Of a DNA stretch of 64,000 bases, positions 7,130-15,615 are shown in pieces. Source of the stretch: Jiangella sp. DSM 45060 (GTDB lineage: Bacteria; Actinomycetota; Actinomycetes; Jiangellales; Jiangellaceae); NCBI RefSeq assembly GCF_900105175.1, contig NZ_LT629771.1, forward strand, positions 2,790,001 to 2,854,000, given 5' to 3'. Numbering within the stretch: position 1 is the first letter of the stretch; each line of letters starts with the position of its first letter. A program made the position numbers and the translations under genes. The notes beneath the pieces were generated by a model. It saw nothing but the letters and a program-made list of their open reading frames with translations, was not told where the DNA came from and did no database searches.

Positions 7130-8761
7130 ATGACGTTCGAAGCACGTACCGAAACCGATCACGGCCCGCCGCTGGCCGGCGCGAAGGAATGGACCGCGCT
7201 GGCCGTCCTCAGCCTACCGGCGATGCTCGTGATCATGGACCTGACGGTGCTGCACCTGGCCGTGCCGCACCTGAGCGCCGACCTCGCGCCGTCGTCGTCG
7301 CAACTGCTCTGGATCACCGACATCTACGGCTTCCTGATCGCCGGCTTCCTCATCACGATGGGGTCGCTGGGCGACCGGATCGGACGGCGGAAGCTGCTGC
7401 TCATCGGCGCCGCCGCGTTCGGCGTGGCATCCGTCCTGTCCGCCTACGCGACCAGCCCCGAGATGCTGATCGGCGCCCGGGCCCTCATGGGGATCGCGGG
7501 CGCGACGCTGATGCCGTCGACGCTGTCTCTGATCCGCAACATGTTCCTCGACGACCGCCAGCGCACCACCGCGATCTCGCTGTGGATGATGAGCTTCATG
7601 GTCGGCGGCTCCATCGGACCGCTGGTCGGCGGCGCGCTGCTGGAGGTGTTCTGGTGGGGCTCGGTGTTCCTCGTCGGCGTGCCGGTCATGGTGCTGCTGC
7701 TGGTGGCCGGCCCGTTCCTGCTGCCCGAGTACCGCGACCCGCGCGCCGGACGGCTCGACCTGTTGAGCGCCGTGCTGCTGCTGGCCGCCGTCCTGCCGGT
7801 GATCTACGGCATCAAGAAACTCGCGTCGGACGGGTTCGGCTGGCTGCTGGTCGCCGCGATCGCCGCCGGGCTGGTGTTCGCCGTCCTGTTCGTGCGGCGG
7901 CAGCGCTCGCTCGACGACCCGCTGATCGACATCGAGCTGTTCCGGAACCGCGCGTTCGGCGTGACGCTCGGCGTCATGACGACCGCGACGTTCGCGATGA
8001 TGGGCCTGAACCTGTTCGTCATGCAGTACCTCCAGCTCGTGCACGGGCTGTCGCCGCTGCGTGCGGGCCTGTGGGTGCTGCCGATGACCGGCGCGATGAT
8101 GATCGGCATGATGGCCGCGCCGCTGCTCGTGCGCTACGTCCGGCCCGGGTACGTCATCAGCGGCGGCCTGCTGGTCAGTTCCGCCGGCATCGCGCTGATG
8201 ACGCAGATCGACGGCTCGTCCGGGTTCGGCGTGCTCATCGCCGGGACGTGCGTCATGGCGGCCGGGTTCACGCCGCAGGCGGCGCTCGGCACCGACCTCG
8301 TCATCCGGGCCGCGCCGCCGGAGAAGGCGGGCGCCGCGTCGGCCGCGTCGGAGACGAGCAACGAGCTCGGCGGCGCCCTCGGCCTCGCGATCCTCGGCAG
8401 TGTCGGTACCGCCGTCTACCGTTCGGGTATGAGCGATTCCGTGCCCTCCGAGCTGCCCGGCGACGCCGCCGCTGCGGCGGGCGACACCCTGGCCGGCGCC
8501 ACCGCCGTCGCGGCCACGCTGCCCGACGCCGTCGGTGGCCCGCTGCTCGACGCCGCGCGTGCCGCGTTCACCGACGGGCTGCAGGCCACCGCGGTGGTCA
8601 GCGCCCTGGCCGTCCTGGCCGGCGCGGTGCTGGCGGCGGTGCTGCTGCGGCGGGTCGGTGTCGACGCCGGTTCCGGCGGGGACGCCGCGTCCGGGGACGC
8701 CGCGCGCGGGGACGCGCCGCCGTCCGCCGTCGATCCCGCCACGGAGGTGCCGGTCCGATGA
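7130..8761 (+). CDS. DHA2-family MFS multidrug efflux transporter
   Basis: A 543-residue major-facilitator protein with about 14 predicted membrane helices (EmrB/QacA, DHA2 type). Motif C-like and loop 2-3 signatures are visible: LHLAVPHLS and GDRIGRRKLLLIG (motif A). A Gly/Asp/Ala-rich tail follows the last helix. Proton-coupled drug export is the family role. The gene lies directly behind a SoxR-like promoter and overlaps an ABC exporter gene (ATGA), so the two exporters are co-expressed, probably on exposure to redox-active compounds. No Shine-Dalgarno is visible, consistent with a leaderless mRNA. Confidence 0.88.
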   Translation: MTFEARTETDHGPPLAGAKEWTALAVLSLPAMLVIMDLTVLHLAVPHLSADLAPSSSQLLWITDIYGFLIAGFLITMGSLGDRIGRRKLLLIGAAAFGVASVLSAYATSPEMLIGARALMGIAGATLMPSTLSLIRNMFLDDRQRTTAISLWMMSFMVGGSIGPLVGGALLEVFWWGSVFLVGVPVMVLLLVAGPFLLPEYRDPRAGRLDLLSAVLLLAAVLPVIYGIKKLASDGFGWLLVAAIAAGLVFAVLFVRRQRSLDDPLIDIELFRNRAFGVTLGVMTTATFAMMGLNLFVMQYLQLVHGLSPLRAGLWVLPMTGAMMIGMMAAPLLVRYVRPGYVISGGLLVSSAGIALMTQIDGSSGFGVLIAGTCVMAAGFTPQAALGTDLVIRAAPPEKAGAASAASETSNELGGALGLAILGSVGTAVYRSGMSDSVPSELPGDAAAAAGDTLAGATAVAATLPDAVGGPLLDAARAAFTDGLQATAVVSALAVLAGAVLAAVLLRRVGVDAGSGGDAASGDAARGDAPPSAVDPATEVPVR

Positions 8762-11292
8762 GCATGGAGGTCACCGCGTGGAACGCGCTCTACAACGCGA
8801 TGCACGCGCAGCAGGACACCCGCCCGTTCTCGCGCGCCACACTGCGCCGCATCTTCGCGTTCGCCCAGCCGCACCGGCGCTACCTGGTGGCGTTCACCGC
8901 GCTGAGCATCGTGACGGCGGTCCTCGCGGTGGCCACGCCGGTGCTCGCCGGCCGCGTCGTCGACGCCATCATGGAGGGGTCGTCGCAGGGCTACGTCATC
9001 GGGCTGGCGGTCGTCATCGCGGTCATCGCCGTCGCCGAGGCGGGCGTCGGCCTGGTGCAACGCTGGCTGTCGGCCAGCATCGGTGAGGGGCTCATCCTCG
9101 ACCTGCGCCAGGCGGTGTTCGACCACGTGCAGAAGATGCCGGTCGCGTTCTTCACCCGCACCCGCACCGGCGCCCTCGTCAGCCGGCTCAACAACGACGT
9201 CATCGGCGCGCAGCGGGCGTTCAGCGACCTGCTCTCCGGCGTCGTCAGCAACGTCGTCATGCTGGTGCTGGCGCTCGTCGTCATGCTGGGCATCTCGTGG
9301 CAGATCACGCTGCTCGCCCTGGCGCTGCTGCCGGTGTTCGTGCTGCCGGCGCGGCGCATGGGCGGCAAGCTGGCCCGGCTCGAACGCGAGGCGGCCAACC
9401 ACAACGCCGTCATGGGCACGCAGATGACGGAACGGTTCTCCGCTCCCGGCGCCACGCTGGTGAAGCTGTTCAGCCGGCCCGAACGCGAGTCGGCCGAGTT
9501 CTCCGTCCGGGCCCGGCGGGTGCGCGACATCGGGCTGCGCACCGCCATGGTGCAGTGGATCTTCGTCACGGCGTTGACGCTGGTCGGCGCACTGGCGCTG
9601 GCCCTGGTGTACGGCCTGGGCGGGTTCTACGCGCTGCGCGACCAACTCGACGCCGGCGCCGTCGTGTCCATGGCGCTGCTGCTGACCCGCCTGTACGCGC
9701 CGCTCACGGCGCTGGCCAGCGCGCGGGTCGAGGTCATGAGCGCGCTGGTCAGCTTCGCCCGGGTGTTCGAGGTGCTCGACCTCAAACCGCTCATCGTCGA
9801 GAAGCCCGACGCCCGTTCGGTGCCCGCCGGCCCGGTCGCCGTCGAGTTCGACGACGTCCACTTCAGCTACCCCGCGGCGTCCGACGTGTCGCTGGCCTCG
9901 CTGGAAGAGGTCGCCATGCTCGACACCCGCGGCGGCGACGAAGTCCTGCACGGCGTCTCGTTCACGGCGGCGCCGGGCGAGATGGTCGCGCTGGTCGGGT
10001 CGTCCGGCGCCGGGAAGTCGACCATCGCACAGCTGCTCCCGCGCCTGTACGACGTCGACTCCGGCGCCATCCGCCTCAACGGCGTCGACGTCCGCGACCT
10101 CACCACGGCGTCGGTGCGCGAGACACTGGGCATGGTCACGCAGGACGGCCACCTGTTCCACGAGTCGATCCGCGAGAACCTGCTCATCGCGCGGCCGTCC
10201 GCGTCCGACGACGAGCTGTGGGACGTGCTGCGGCGGTCCAGGTTGGAGGCCCTGGTGGCGTCGCTGCCCGACGGCCTCGACACCGTCGTGGGGGAGCGGG
10301 GCTACCGGCTGTCCGGCGGCGAGCGGCAGCGGCTGACGATCGCGCGGCTACTGCTGGCCCGGCCACGGGTGGTCATCCTCGACGAAGCGACGGCGCACCT
10401 CGACTCCACCTCCGAGGCGGCGGTGCAGGAGGCGCTCGGCGAGGCGCTCGAAGGGCGCACGGCCGTCGTCATCGCCCACCGGCTGTCGACGGTGCGGTCG
10501 GCCGACCAGATCCTCGTCATCGAGGCCGGTCGCGTGGTCGAGCGGGGGACGCATCCGGAGCTGCTCTCGGCCAGTGGCCGGTATGCGCAGCTCTACCGCA
10601 CCCAGTTCGACCAGCCCGCCGCCGACCACGCGGCCGCCGACGCCACGGCGGACAACGTGCTCGCGGGCGCTGGACCGGCCGACGCTGGCCCAGCCGGTGC
10701 CGGGCTGGCCGGGGCTGGGCTGGCCGGGGCTGAGCTGGCCGACGCTGGGCTCGCCGAGGCTGAGCTGGCTGGTGACGGCGCCGGGCTTGCCGAGGCTGAG
10801 CCAACCGACGCTGTGCGGGCCGGGGCCGGGCCAGCCGACGCGGGGCTCGCCGGGCCTGGGCTCGCCGAGGCTGAGCTGGCTGGTGACGGCGCCGGGCTTG
10901 CCGAGGCTGAGCCAACCGACGCTGTGCGGGCCGGGGCCGGGCCAGCCGACGCGGGGCTCGCCGGGCCTGGGCTCGCCGAGGCTGAGCTGGCTGGTGACGG
11001 CGCCGGGCTTGCCGAGGCTGAGCCAACCGACGCTGTGCGGGCCGGGGCCGGGCCAGCCCACGCGGGGCTCGCCGGGCCTGGGCTCGCCGAGGCTGGACTG
11101 GCCGAGGCTGAGCGGGCTGGTGCCGGCGCCGGGCTTGCCGGGGCTGAGCCGGCGCGGGACAGTGGCTCGTCCGCCGACCGGCCGGTGGCAGACGACCGCC
11201 GCGCCGGCGCCGCGCAGCCCGGCGGCGGCGCGCCGCCTGCCGGCACCGGCGAGGCTCAGACCGATGCCGGCGAGGAGGTGGCGCCGCGCTGA
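8758..11292 (+). CDS. ABC exporter (fused membrane and ATPase domains) with long Ala/Gly repeat tail
   Basis: The first 620 residues form a half-size type-IV ABC exporter. Six membrane helices span about 30-330. The ATPase has Walker A GSSGAGKST (about 414), signature LSGGERQRL, Walker B VVILDEAT and the H-loop AHRLST. Residues 621-844 are a low-complexity tail rich in Ala, Gly, Leu, Glu and Asp. The tail includes three near-identical 37-residue repeats (10751-11083) with an A-x-L-x-x five-residue rhythm. Such a tail is not normal for the family. The ATG at 8758 overlaps the MFS stop. The last 37 bp overlap the convergent esterase gene. Confidence 0.88.
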   Translation: MSMEVTAWNALYNAMHAQQDTRPFSRATLRRIFAFAQPHRRYLVAFTALSIVTAVLAVATPVLAGRVVDAIMEGSSQGYVIGLAVVIAVIAVAEAGVGLVQRWLSASIGEGLILDLRQAVFDHVQKMPVAFFTRTRTGALVSRLNNDVIGAQRAFSDLLSGVVSNVVMLVLALVVMLGISWQITLLALALLPVFVLPARRMGGKLARLEREAANHNAVMGTQMTERFSAPGATLVKLFSRPERESAEFSVRARRVRDIGLRTAMVQWIFVTALTLVGALALALVYGLGGFYALRDQLDAGAVVSMALLLTRLYAPLTALASARVEVMSALVSFARVFEVLDLKPLIVEKPDARSVPAGPVAVEFDDVHFSYPAASDVSLASLEEVAMLDTRGGDEVLHGVSFTAAPGEMVALVGSSGAGKSTIAQLLPRLYDVDSGAIRLNGVDVRDLTTASVRETLGMVTQDGHLFHESIRENLLIARPSASDDELWDVLRRSRLEALVASLPDGLDTVVGERGYRLSGGERQRLTIARLLLARPRVVILDEATAHLDSTSEAAVQEALGEALEGRTAVVIAHRLSTVRSADQILVIEAGRVVERGTHPELLSASGRYAQLYRTQFDQPAADHAAADATADNVLAGAGPADAGPAGAGLAGAGLAGAELADAGLAEAELAGDGAGLAEAEPTDAVRAGAGPADAGLAGPGLAEAELAGDGAGLAEAEPTDAVRAGAGPADAGLAGPGLAEAELAGDGAGLAEAEPTDAVRAGAGPAHAGLAGPGLAEAGLAEAERAGAGAGLAGAEPARDSGSSADRPVADDRRAGAAQPGGGAPPAGTGEAQTDAGEEVAPR
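10751..11083 (+). repeat. Three 111-bp in-frame tandem repeats in the ABC exporter tail
   Basis: Copies start at 10751, 10862 and 10973, each 111 bp (37 codons). The first two look identical; the third differs by one base near its end (Asp to His in the PADAG segment). Each unit reads LAEAELAGDGAG… then LAEAEPTDAVRAG… A shorter related stretch lies on either side. Near-identity between copies indicates recent expansion. Confidence 0.9.
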
Positions 11293-12608
11293 CCCGCCGA
11301 TCCGGCCGGGGCGCCGGCCACCCACGACACGAACGCCTCGACGCCGTCGATCACGGCCTCGTGCCGCACCGAGCGGAACAGGTCGAAGGAGTGTTGCGCG
11401 CCCGGCAGCTCGGCGTACACGACGGGGCTTGGCGACGCTGCCCGTAGGTGCGCGACGAACTCGCGAGCGGCGCTCACCGAGACCAGCGTGTCGCGGTCGC
11501 CGTGCGCCACGAACACCGGCGGTGCCGCGTCGGCGGCGTACCCCAGCGGCGACGACACGGGCAGGTCGTCCGGGCCCATGCCGTAGTAGTGGCCGTAGTA
11601 GCCGTACAGGCAGATCGCCGCCAGCGGACGGTGCGCCGCCGCGGGCTGGTCCGGCACCGTCGCCTGCGAGCGGTCCGTCGCCGCGGGACGGGCGGCGGTC
11701 GCGGCGGGTTCGTCCGGCACCGGCGTCACGGGACGGCGGGCCGTCGCGGCGGGCTGGCCCGGCGCCGTGGGGCGTTCCGGCGCGGCCGCAACGGGCCCAT
11801 GCGTCGGCGCCTGGGCGTGGTCCGGCACTGGCGACAGCGCCGTCACGGCGGCCAGGTGGGCGCCCGCGGAGCTGCCGGCGAGGATGACGCGGTCCGGGTC
11901 GCCGCCGTACTCGGCGATGTGGGCGCGGACCCAGGCCAGCACACGCTGGAGGTCGGCGAGGTGGCCGGCGAAGTCGGTGTGCGGGCGGAGCCGGTAGTTC
12001 GCGCTGACGCACACGTGGCCGCGAGCGGCCAGCCGGTACAGCAGCAGCCGGCCCTCGCGGTTCTTGTGGCCGCTGAAGTAGCCGCCGCCGTGCAGGTAGA
12101 CGATGACGGGCGCGGGCTCGCCGGTCCGCGGGGCGCGGGGCCGGTAGACGTCGAGGCGGTGACGTCGGCCGGCGTCGCCGTAGGCGAGGTTCCGGGTGCG
12201 CCTGACGTCGCGGCGATGCACCCACAGCGGCCTGAACAGGATCGATGCCCACGGCGTCCGTCGGCCGACCCGCTCGGCCGCGGCGTCGCCCAGGGCCGCG
12301 GCGACGGCCGAGCGGACGGTCCGCGGCGCACCCATCGACTGCCGCGCGACGACGAGCAGGCCGGGCGCCGTCAGTGCCGCGACGCCGACGACCGCCCACG
12401 CGCCCGCCGACTCGACGTCGCCCTGCCCGAACACCAGCGCCGTCGACCCGGCGAGGAGGGTCAGGGCCAGGAACGGCAGCTCGTTGACCACCAGCCCGAG
12501 CACGAAGCTCACCGTCCCGACGACGGGGTGCCGGCGCGGCGCCGGTGCGAGCGCGGCCAGCGTGCCGAGGGCGAGGAGGAGGGTCGAGAACAGGTATCCG
12601 TAGGGCAT
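11256..12608 (-). CDS. Membrane-anchored HSL-type alpha/beta-hydrolase (esterase)
   Basis: A 450-residue protein with two to three N-terminal membrane helices (about 5-90) and a C-terminal hormone-sensitive-lipase-type esterase domain. The oxyanion motif HGGG is at 173-176 and the nucleophile elbow GSSAG has Ser247. Asp371 (HGDRD) and His406 (AQHSFD) complete the triad. Residues 260-328 are an unusual Pro/Ala/Thr-rich insert, placed just after the nucleophile region where lid elements usually sit. ATG at 12608 is followed at once by the first helix. Substrate unknown. The 3' end overlaps the ABC exporter gene by 37 bp on the other strand. Confidence 0.82.
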   Translation of the reverse strand: MPYGYLFSTLLLALGTLAALAPAPRRHPVVGTVSFVLGLVVNELPFLALTLLAGSTALVFGQGDVESAGAWAVVGVAALTAPGLLVVARQSMGAPRTVRSAVAAALGDAAAERVGRRTPWASILFRPLWVHRRDVRRTRNLAYGDAGRRHRLDVYRPRAPRTGEPAPVIVYLHGGGYFSGHKNREGRLLLYRLAARGHVCVSANYRLRPHTDFAGHLADLQRVLAWVRAHIAEYGGDPDRVILAGSSAGAHLAAVTALSPVPDHAQAPTHGPVAAAPERPTAPGQPAATARRPVTPVPDEPAATAARPAATDRSQATVPDQPAAAHRPLAAICLYGYYGHYYGMGPDDLPVSSPLGYAADAAPPVFVAHGDRDTLVSVSAAREFVAHLRAASPSPVVYAELPGAQHSFDLFRSVRHEAVIDGVEAFVSWVAGAPAGSAGQRGATSSPASV

Positions 12609-12810
12609 GCCGCCACGCTAGGAACCGCGCGCCCGCCGCACCCATGACGGAAGTCACCACCCGGCCGTGAACCTCGCCGGCAGCCGAGCGGACGCCGGGT
12701 GAGCCCCGCGGGGCGCTGGCCGGCCTGGAACGCTGGCCAGCGCCACACCGAGCGGGCCCGCGAGGCCGGGGGAGGCCGGACGCGCCGGCGAAGCCGGGCG
12801 CGCCGGGTGG

Positions 12811-13617
12811 TCAGCCGCGGAGCTCGCGGGCGAGGTCGGCGACGCGGGCGGACCAGGTGGGGTCGTCGGCCGCAGGGCCGGTGACGGTGAGGACGAGGCG
12901 GGCGCCGTGGCCGGTGCCGTCGCCCAGTTCCCAGCGCACCCGGGCGCCGCCCGGCGTGGTGTAGGCGAGCGCCTTCGGCTCGTCGCGCTCGACGACACCG
13001 GCGGACGGGGCATCGGCGGACAGGTCGCCGCCGGACAAGTCGCCGGCGAGGCGCTCGACGACCGGCCAGGCGACCTCGGCCGGCGCCGTGAGCTGCCGCT
13101 CGAACCGCACCCGCGGCTCACCGTCGACGGTCGAGGCGACGCCGGCGCCGAGACCGAACCGGTCGACGAACGCGTCGTGCTCGGCGGCGGACGGCGACGC
13201 GGCGGTGACGGGCTCGCCGGCCAGCACCTGGCCCAGCCCGGCGAAGCACGACGCCCACCCGGACGCGAAGCTGGCCGCGCCGTAGTGGTCGTCGAACACG
13301 TGGGTGAACTCCAGCAGGCAGCCGTCGCCGTCGTCGCGCAGGGAGAACCGCAGCAGCTCGCCGCCCCAGGTGAACGCCAGCAGCCGGCCCGGCGACACCT
13401 CCACCACCTGGCCGTCGACCGCCGGGCCGCTGCCGTCGCCCCAGTCGAAGCGGACGTCGGCGCCGGCTTCGAGGGCGAACTCGAGGCGGGCGGGGAACCA
13501 CTGGCTCAGGTGGCCGGGCTCGGTGAGGGCACGCCATACCTGCGCCCGCGGATGGCGGAACCGGCGCTCCATGCGCAGCACGCTGCGGTCGCCGTCGGTG
13601 TGCAGGGACTCGGTCAC
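12811..13617 (-). CDS. SRPBCC/AHSA1-family protein with two START-like halves
   Basis: A 268-residue protein. The first half (MERRFRHPRAQVWRALTEPGHLSQWFP) is a standard AHSA1-like hydrophobic-pocket domain. From about residue 168 a second, weaker similar start appears (FERQLTAPAEVAWPVVERL), suggesting a degenerate duplicated domain. These proteins bind small hydrophobic ligands or act as chaperone-like or toxin-resistance factors. The GTG at 13617 overlaps the stop of the upstream SRPBCC gene. It is the last gene of the ArsR-SRPBCC-SRPBCC operon. The 202 bp beyond its stop hold no gene. Confidence 0.8.
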   Translation of the reverse strand: MTESLHTDGDRSVLRMERRFRHPRAQVWRALTEPGHLSQWFPARLEFALEAGADVRFDWGDGSGPAVDGQVVEVSPGRLLAFTWGGELLRFSLRDDGDGCLLEFTHVFDDHYGAASFASGWASCFAGLGQVLAGEPVTAASPSAAEHDAFVDRFGLGAGVASTVDGEPRVRFERQLTAPAEVAWPVVERLAGDLSGGDLSADAPSAGVVERDEPKALAYTTPGGARVRWELGDGTGHGARLVLTVTGPAADDPTWSARVADLARELRG

Positions 13618-14117
13618 GATGACTCCTCGTAGAGATGTTCCAGGTCAGCGGCGCGCTGCCAGACGTCCCAGTCGATGGGACGGGCGTCGAGGGTGGCCGC
13701 CAGCAGCTCCAGCCCGGCGTGCCAGCCGGTCGCGATGGCCGCGCCGGAACCGTCGTCGTCGACGGTGTTGACGAAGACGAGTAGGCAGCCGTCGCCGTCG
13801 GGGACGAGCTCCCAGCGCAGGGTCTCGGTGCCCCACGTGTACTCCAGCAGCCGCGGCCGGTCGACGGCGACGACGCGGCCGGCGACGGGGTCGGCGGGCA
13901 TGCCGAAGCGGGTGCGCTGTTCGTCGGTGGGGTGGAACCAGATGGTCGCGCCGGGGGTGAGATCGAGCTCGACGACGGCGGGGAAGCGCCAGCCGCGCAG
14001 CTCGGCAGGGTCGGTGAGGGCCCGCCACACCTTGGCCGGCGGGTGTGCGAACCGGCGCTCGAACCGGATCTCGACCCGCCCGCCACCGACCCGGCGCACG
14101 GTGCCCGGGGCGGTCAC
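13614..14117 (-). CDS. SRPBCC/AHSA1-family protein
   Basis: A 167-residue single-domain SRPBCC protein. It opens with EIRFERRFAHPPAKVWRAL…GWRFP and has the usual later strand signature YTWGTETLRWEL. The GTG at 14117 is chosen because it overlaps the ArsR stop (GTGA); the longer open frame upstream runs antisense to nothing and through the regulator gene. ArsR/AHSA1 pairs are common in actinomycetes and are thought to answer small organic compounds. Ligand not known. Confidence 0.82.
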   Translation of the reverse strand: MTAPGTVRRVGGGRVEIRFERRFAHPPAKVWRALTDPAELRGWRFPAVVELDLTPGATIWFHPTDEQRTRFGMPADPVAGRVVAVDRPRLLEYTWGTETLRWELVPDGDGCLLVFVNTVDDDGSGAAIATGWHAGLELLAATLDARPIDWDVWQRAADLEHLYEESS

Positions 14118-14428
14118 TCGTCGTCCATGGTGTCGAGGTGGCGGTCGAGGGCGTCGAAGCGCTCGGCCCACATCCAGCGGTACGGCGTGAGCCACGCGTC
14201 GATCTCGGCGAGCGGTTCGGGCCGCAGCTCGTACCAGCGCCGCTGCGCCTCGGGGCGGACGGTGACCAGCCCGGCCTCGCGCAGCACCCGCAGGTGCTTC
14301 GACGTGCCGGGCTGGGACAGGCCGACGGCGGCGGTCAGCTCGCCGGCCAGCCGGGGGCGCTCGCGGAGGAGGTCCAGGATGCGCCGCCGGGCCGGGTCGG
14401 CGAGGACGCCGAACGGTTCAGTCGCCAT
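14114..14428 (-). CDS. ArsR-family winged-helix regulator
   Basis: A 104-residue ArsR-fold repressor: PFGVLADPARRRILDLL, then the recognition helix in LSQPGTSKHLRVLREAGLV, and a wing (RWYEL). It lacks the CxC metal-binding motif in helix 3, so it is not an obvious metal sensor. It heads the operon with the two SRPBCC genes. Its promoter region is strikingly AT-rich for this genome and holds the palindrome GTTATATAAC, the likely autoregulatory operator. Confidence 0.86.
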   Translation of the reverse strand: MATEPFGVLADPARRRILDLLRERPRLAGELTAAVGLSQPGTSKHLRVLREAGLVTVRPEAQRRWYELRPEPLAEIDAWLTPYRWMWAERFDALDRHLDTMDDE

Positions 14429-14435
14429 GTCATCG

Positions 14436-14464
14436 ACGTTAGCCGTTCAGTTATATAACCGCAA
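14436..14464 (-). promoter_or_regulatory. Promoter and operator of the ArsR operon
   Basis: Read on the minus strand, TTGCGG (14459-14464) and TAACGT (14436-14441) are spaced 17 bp and end 7 bp before the ATG, giving a near-leaderless mRNA. The perfect 10-bp palindrome GTTATATAAC (14450-14459) fills the spacer, where a bound repressor would block RNA polymerase. Confidence 0.55.
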
Positions 14465-14478
14465 GAGGATATACAGTC

Positions 14479-14952
14479 TCAGCGGAGCTGCCCCCGGATC
14501 GCGCCGGGCTGGAACGAGGCGTTGTGCACGTTGACGTAGAAGTCGCCGGGCGCGGCCAGCAGGGCGGCCAGCTCGCTCTCGGTGAGCGTCTCGGTCGTGT
14601 TCTGGTCGTCGGGGACCGCGGTGATGCAGCCGTGGCTGACGGGGTCGGGCGTCTCGAGGCCGATGACGATCGGGCCGGGGTCGGTCGGCGGGGCGATGTG
14701 GATGTGCGCCGCCGTCGCCGGTTCGATGCGGACCGCGACGAGCGTGTAGCAGAGCGTGTCGCCCCGGACGACGGCGGCGAAGGCGCCGCGACCGTCGGGG
14801 TCGCCGGGTCCGGGCCGCTCGGCGGCTCCGGTCAGCACGGTGTGCAGGGTGGTGACGTCACCACCGCCGGACGATGCGGGGACGGCGCCCGCGACGAGTG
14901 CGGCTCCGGCTGCGGTGACCAGGGCCGCGGAACGGAGGAGCCAGGTGCGCAT
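14479..14952 (-). CDS. Secreted CHRD-domain protein
   Basis: A 157-residue secreted protein. Residues 1-28 are a signal peptide (MRTWLLRSAALVTAAGAAL…) cut near AVPASS. The rest is a CHRD domain: LTGAAERPGPGDPDGRGAF, LCYTLV, AAHIHIAP, and the closing NVHNASFQPGAIRGQL. CHRD domains occur in chordin and in bacterial surface proteins; the biochemical role in bacteria is unknown. The two cysteines (in LCYTL and HGCIT) could form a disulfide. ATG at 14952 has AAGGAGAGC just upstream. Monocistronic as far as I can see. Confidence 0.82.
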   Translation of the reverse strand: MRTWLLRSAALVTAAGAALVAGAVPASSGGGDVTTLHTVLTGAAERPGPGDPDGRGAFAAVVRGDTLCYTLVAVRIEPATAAHIHIAPPTDPGPIVIGLETPDPVSHGCITAVPDDQNTTETLTESELAALLAAPGDFYVNVHNASFQPGAIRGQLR

Positions 14953-15315
14953 GATGCTCTCCTTCGGGACCGAGTGTGGCGGAGGTCGCCTGTGTGGACC
15001 TCCCGTGGTTCTACGGCGCCGGCTGCCGGAGGGATTCCGCCCGGCGCGTAAATTCTCGGCGGGCATCGTCCGTTCGGTCAGTCCACGCCATACCGAACGG
15101 ACGAAATTTGCGTTCCAATGCCGTCACAGCGGGCTCGACCTGGGGAAACGCGGCGTGGCGCGGCTCGTTCGCGTTGCGGCCGCGGGATAGTCGGTAGATC
15201 ATCGACGAGGCAGGGTTTTCCTCCACCGGCCGGCATCGGCCGGGGAGTCCAGGGCGAGTTCAGAGACCGACGGAATCGCTGTCAGGGACGGGCGGCGAGG
15301 AGCAGGAGGATCACG
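14953..15315. other. 363-bp divergent gap with two hairpins
   Basis: This spacer separates the CHRD gene (minus) from the 52-codon ORF (plus). It contains the 12-bp-arm inverted repeat at 15067-15103 and a smaller hairpin CCGGCCG-GCAT-CGGCCGG at 15226-15243. It also has an unusually AT-containing patch (GAAATTTGCG). A 71-codon open frame on the minus strand (15011-15226) has no ribosome site or family resemblance and I leave it out. Confidence 0.5.
15067..15103. repeat. Perfect inverted repeat, 12-bp arms
   Basis: CGTCCGTTCGGT (15067-15078) and its exact complement ACCGAACGGACG (15092-15103) flank a 13-base loop. It could be a regulatory operator for either divergent neighbour or a structured RNA. 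There is no U-run, so an intrinsic terminator is less likely. Confidence 0.7.
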
Positions 15316-15474
15316 ATGTTGCGCCGGGACACGGAGTACGTGTTGACCTGGAACGCACAGAACCACAGCTGGCTGGTGCGGCCGATCGAACGTGACGGGA
15401 ACCAGATCATGCAGATCGGCGGCGGCACCCAGATGGGCGATCCCGCCTGGGCCATGTCCGGCTGGGACGACTAG
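15316..15474 (+). CDS. 52-residue protein of unknown function
   Basis: A short ORF with an excellent ribosome site: AGGAGGA at 15304-15310, 5 bp before the ATG. The protein (MLRRDTEYVLTWNAQ…MSGWDD) is rich in Trp, Gln and Met and ends in an acidic, Trp-containing tail. It has no signal peptide, membrane helix or cysteine. Composition is protein-like rather than the Arg/Pro mixture of spurious frames. I do not recognise a family. It stands alone, with no modifying enzymes nearby, so a peptide natural-product precursor is unlikely. Confidence 0.65.
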   Translation: MLRRDTEYVLTWNAQNHSWLVRPIERDGNQIMQIGGGTQMGDPAWAMSGWDD

Positions 15475-15615
15475 AACCGCGACGCCCGCGGCCTTCCGTC
15501 GTCCGGCGCACTCCGACGCCCCACCACGAGCCCGGCAGTACGCGACGCGGTGCCGGCTGCCCTCCGCCATGAGCGTGGGGCAGCCGGCACCGTGGCATGT
15601 GCGGCCTGTGGCCGG

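Noticed and set aside
7105-8757. Long upstream extension of the ABC exporter frame
   Set aside because: The frame is open back to 7105 but only as an out-of-frame reading of the MFS gene; the real start is the ATG at 8758 overlapping the MFS stop.
10517-11246. Open frames on the minus strand across the 111-bp repeats
   Set aside because: The repeats keep several frames open at once. Only the plus frame continues a recognised ATPase, so the others are by-products.
15011-15226. 71-codon frame on the minus strand (MEENPASSMIYRL…)
   Set aside because: No Shine-Dalgarno, overlaps the 12-bp-arm inverted repeat and has no family resemblance.
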